DNA of 64,000 nucleotides from Streptomyces catenulae. Its GTDB lineage: Bacteria; Actinomycetota; Actinomycetes; Streptomycetales; Streptomycetaceae. The position numbers and the translations under genes were made by a program. Of the stretch, positions 62,911 to 64,000 are shown piece after piece. Numbering within the stretch: position 1 is the stretch's first letter; every line of letters starts with the position of its first letter. Under the pieces are notes generated by a model that ran no database searches, had not been told where the DNA came from, and saw only the letters and a list, made by a program, of their open reading frames with translations. Where the stretch lies: assembly GCF_000718015.1 (NCBI RefSeq), contig NZ_JODY01000002.1, positions 310,001 through 374,000 on the forward strand, in the 5' to 3' direction.

Positions 62911-64000
62911 TCAGGGGCCGTCGCCCAGCCCGTACAGCCGCCGTGCGTTCTCCGCCGCGATCAGCGCCGCGACGCGGGCGGCGTCCTCGTAGGACCAGGC
63001 GCCGTGGTGGGTCCAGTCGTCGAGGACGGTGCGCAGCGCGGTGCGGAAGACGGCGCTGCCGACGGTGTACAGCTCGGGCAGGCCGTAGGCGTCGGTGGAG
63101 AAGAGGAGCTTGCCGAACGGGGTCAGCTCCAGGAACTCGGCGAGCACCGCGGCGGCCCGGGCGCCGGTGTGGCCGAGGGCGAGGCCGACGTCGGCGTAGA
63201 CGTGCGGGTAGACGGCCGCCAGGTAGGCGGCCTGGCGGTGGTACGGGTAGCAGTGCAGCAGGACGAGCGGGGTGCCGGTGTCGGCGGTGGCCCGGACGAA
63301 GTCGGTGAGCAGCGCCGGATCGGCGTGGTGCAGCCGCAGGTCGGGGTCGCCGAAGCCGGTGTGGATCTGGAGCGGCAGGCCGGTGGCGACGGCGAGTTCG
63401 ACGAGGTGGCGCAGCAGGACCGGGTCGGCGAGCCGGTCCTCACCGGCGGCCAGCCAGCCGCGGGCCGCGGCGTGCACCACGTCCCGGCCCGGCGGGTGGG
63501 CCGCCAGGGCGAGACCGTGGCGGTAGGCGGCGACGGTCTTGAAGGCGACGGCGTGCGCCGCGGCGTCGCGTACCGCGCGGGCCAGCGCGTCGAGGAACTC
63601 CTCGGCGTCGGCGGTCTGCCGGGCGGTGTGTTCGGCGAGGGTCTCCAGGCGGACGATCTCGTGGCCGGTGCCGCCGCCGGACTCCGCGGTCCCGGCGGGT
63701 CCGGTGAGCGGTCCGGGCAGCCCGGTGTCGACGAGGTAGGTGCCGATGCCCGCGGCGGTGAGCAGCAGGCGGCGGGTCTCGTCGGGGCCGAGTTCGGCGC
63801 GGCGGGCGAGGTAGTCGGCGGGCGGGCAGTGCGGCGGCAGGCCGAGGACCGGCGGGCACCAGCGGCGCAGCGCGAAGCCGAGTTGGCTGTCGAGGTAGCT
63901 GGTGCCGGGGGCGGCCGGGCGGTCGGACTCGGTGAGGAGTCCGGCGAACTCCGCCGCGGTCGGCTGGTGGCGGAGCACGCCGTGGCAGTGGTGGTCGACG
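62911..64000 (-). CDS. Amidohydrolase, FluG N-domain-like (5' end outside the window)
   Basis: At least 363 residues of an amidohydrolase-2-type TIM barrel; the frame is still open at base 64000. The first visible residues VDHHCHGVLRH contain the HxH-type metal-binding motif of strand 1, so only a few residues are missing. Other landmarks: the Lys in AVAFKTVAAYRHGL, LPLQIHTGFGDPDLRL (His), LVLLHCYPYHRQAAYLA (His), VYADVGLALGHTG and LLFSTDAYGLPELY (the catalytic Asp). It resembles the N-terminal half of FluG and actinobacterial proteins encoded beside glutamine synthetase paralogues; what lies beyond the edge cannot be seen. Confidence 0.85.
   Translation of the reverse strand, partial: VDHHCHGVLRHQPTAAEFAGLLTESDRPAAPGTSYLDSQLGFALRRWCPPVLGLPPHCPPADYLARRAELGPDETRRLLLTAAGIGTYLVDTGLPGPLTGPAGTAESGGGTGHEIVRLETLAEHTARQTADAEEFLDALARAVRDAAAHAVAFKTVAAYRHGLALAAHPPGRDVVHAAARGWLAAGEDRLADPVLLRHLVELAVATGLPLQIHTGFGDPDLRLHHADPALLTDFVRATADTGTPLVLLHCYPYHRQAAYLAAVYPHVYADVGLALGHTGARAAAVLAEFLELTPFGKLLFSTDAYGLPELYTVGSAVFRTALRTVLDDWTHHGAWSYEDAARVAALIAAENARRLYGLGDGP

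Noticed and set aside
1..64000. CRISPR arrays, tRNA or rRNA genes, insertion sequences, prophage or integrase genes
   Set aside because: No regularly spaced repeats of 24-40 bp, no tRNA cloverleaf or rRNA sequence, and no transposase or integrase motifs were noticed on either strand.

Overview
The window is chromosomal DNA from a Streptomyces-type actinomycete. It is very GC-rich with strong G/C third-codon bias and has many GTG starts, TAT-type and Ala-rich Sec signal peptides, four-base start/stop overlaps, and an ergothioneine cluster. Only two TTA (bldA) codons were noticed in the whole window. No rRNA, tRNA, CRISPR array, transposase, integrase or phage gene was seen. It reads as an accessory-rich stretch of chromosome (secreted hydrolases, redox enzymes, many local regulators) with several signs of gene decay.

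Layout. 0-4.2 kb: tail of an unknown gene, a small secreted protein, a streptogrisin-like protease, an NlpC/P60-like protein and a Gly-rich membrane protein. 4.3-7.6 kb: an operon of quinone oxidoreductase plus two acyl-CoA dehydrogenases behind a TetR-like operator. 7.8-8.9 kb: a GH18-like hydrolase. 9.0-11.1 kb: a translationally coupled HxlR regulator, HAD phosphatase and APH-like kinase, facing an AlaA-type aminotransferase across two palindromes. 12.7-17.1 kb: egtABCD (ergothioneine) closed by a strong terminator. 17.2-19.2 kb: two unrelated PI-PLC types, convergent. 19.4-22.3 kb: DUF2165-like membrane protein, an FAD monooxygenase with a TTA codon, and a divergent PAS-LuxR regulator. 22.4-24.8 kb: UspA, dodecin and a cationic amino acid transporter. 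24.8-28.4 kb: a small secreted protein, a GH92 mannosidase behind a LacI-type palindrome, and an EF-hand protein. 28.4-33.8 kb: ferredoxin, ferredoxin reductase and a UvrA paralogue in one operon, plus a CapA-like lipoprotein. 34.0-36.2 kb: an APH(6)-type kinase and a C-terminally truncated GH95-type gene. 36.4-38.8 kb: a TIM/RpiB/Zn-dehydrogenase cluster that looks like polyol (tetritol-type) catabolism. 38.8-42.5 kb: an MmyB-type regulator divergent from a DHA2 transporter, and a GH105-like hydrolase. 42.9-49.8 kb: a 56-aa unknown, an LMF-family membrane protein, a TPR protein, a lactonase-fold protein, an AAT permease and a PaaX regulator. 49.8-57.3 kb: an AidB-type dehydrogenase, a GrpB protein, a purple-acid-phosphatase-like enzyme behind a candidate PHO box, a PAS-GAF-PP2C-HATPase phosphatase with a coupled upstream small ORF, and a zinc-motif/TetR fusion. 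57.2-64 kb: an aldehyde dehydrogenase, a Pro-rich protein, a 95-codon MFS remnant, a GntR-TetR fusion regulator divergent from a second TTA-containing FAD monooxygenase across two matching palindromes, an F420-type oxidoreductase and an edge-cut FluG-like amidohydrolase.

Cross-cutting patterns: (i) six starts lie 6-7 nt after a TANNNT box, as leaderless promoters do; (ii) the only two TTA codons seen fall in the two FAD monooxygenases; (iii) many intergenic gaps contain perfect dyads that read as operators or terminators; (iv) two genes (a GH95-type hydrolase and an MFS pump) are deletion remnants. No single wholly new system stands out. The best candidates for new biology are the GntR-TetR/monooxygenase/MFS-remnant locus, the Fd-FdR-UvrA operon, the HxlR-HAD-kinase triplet and the 56-aa orphan protein.
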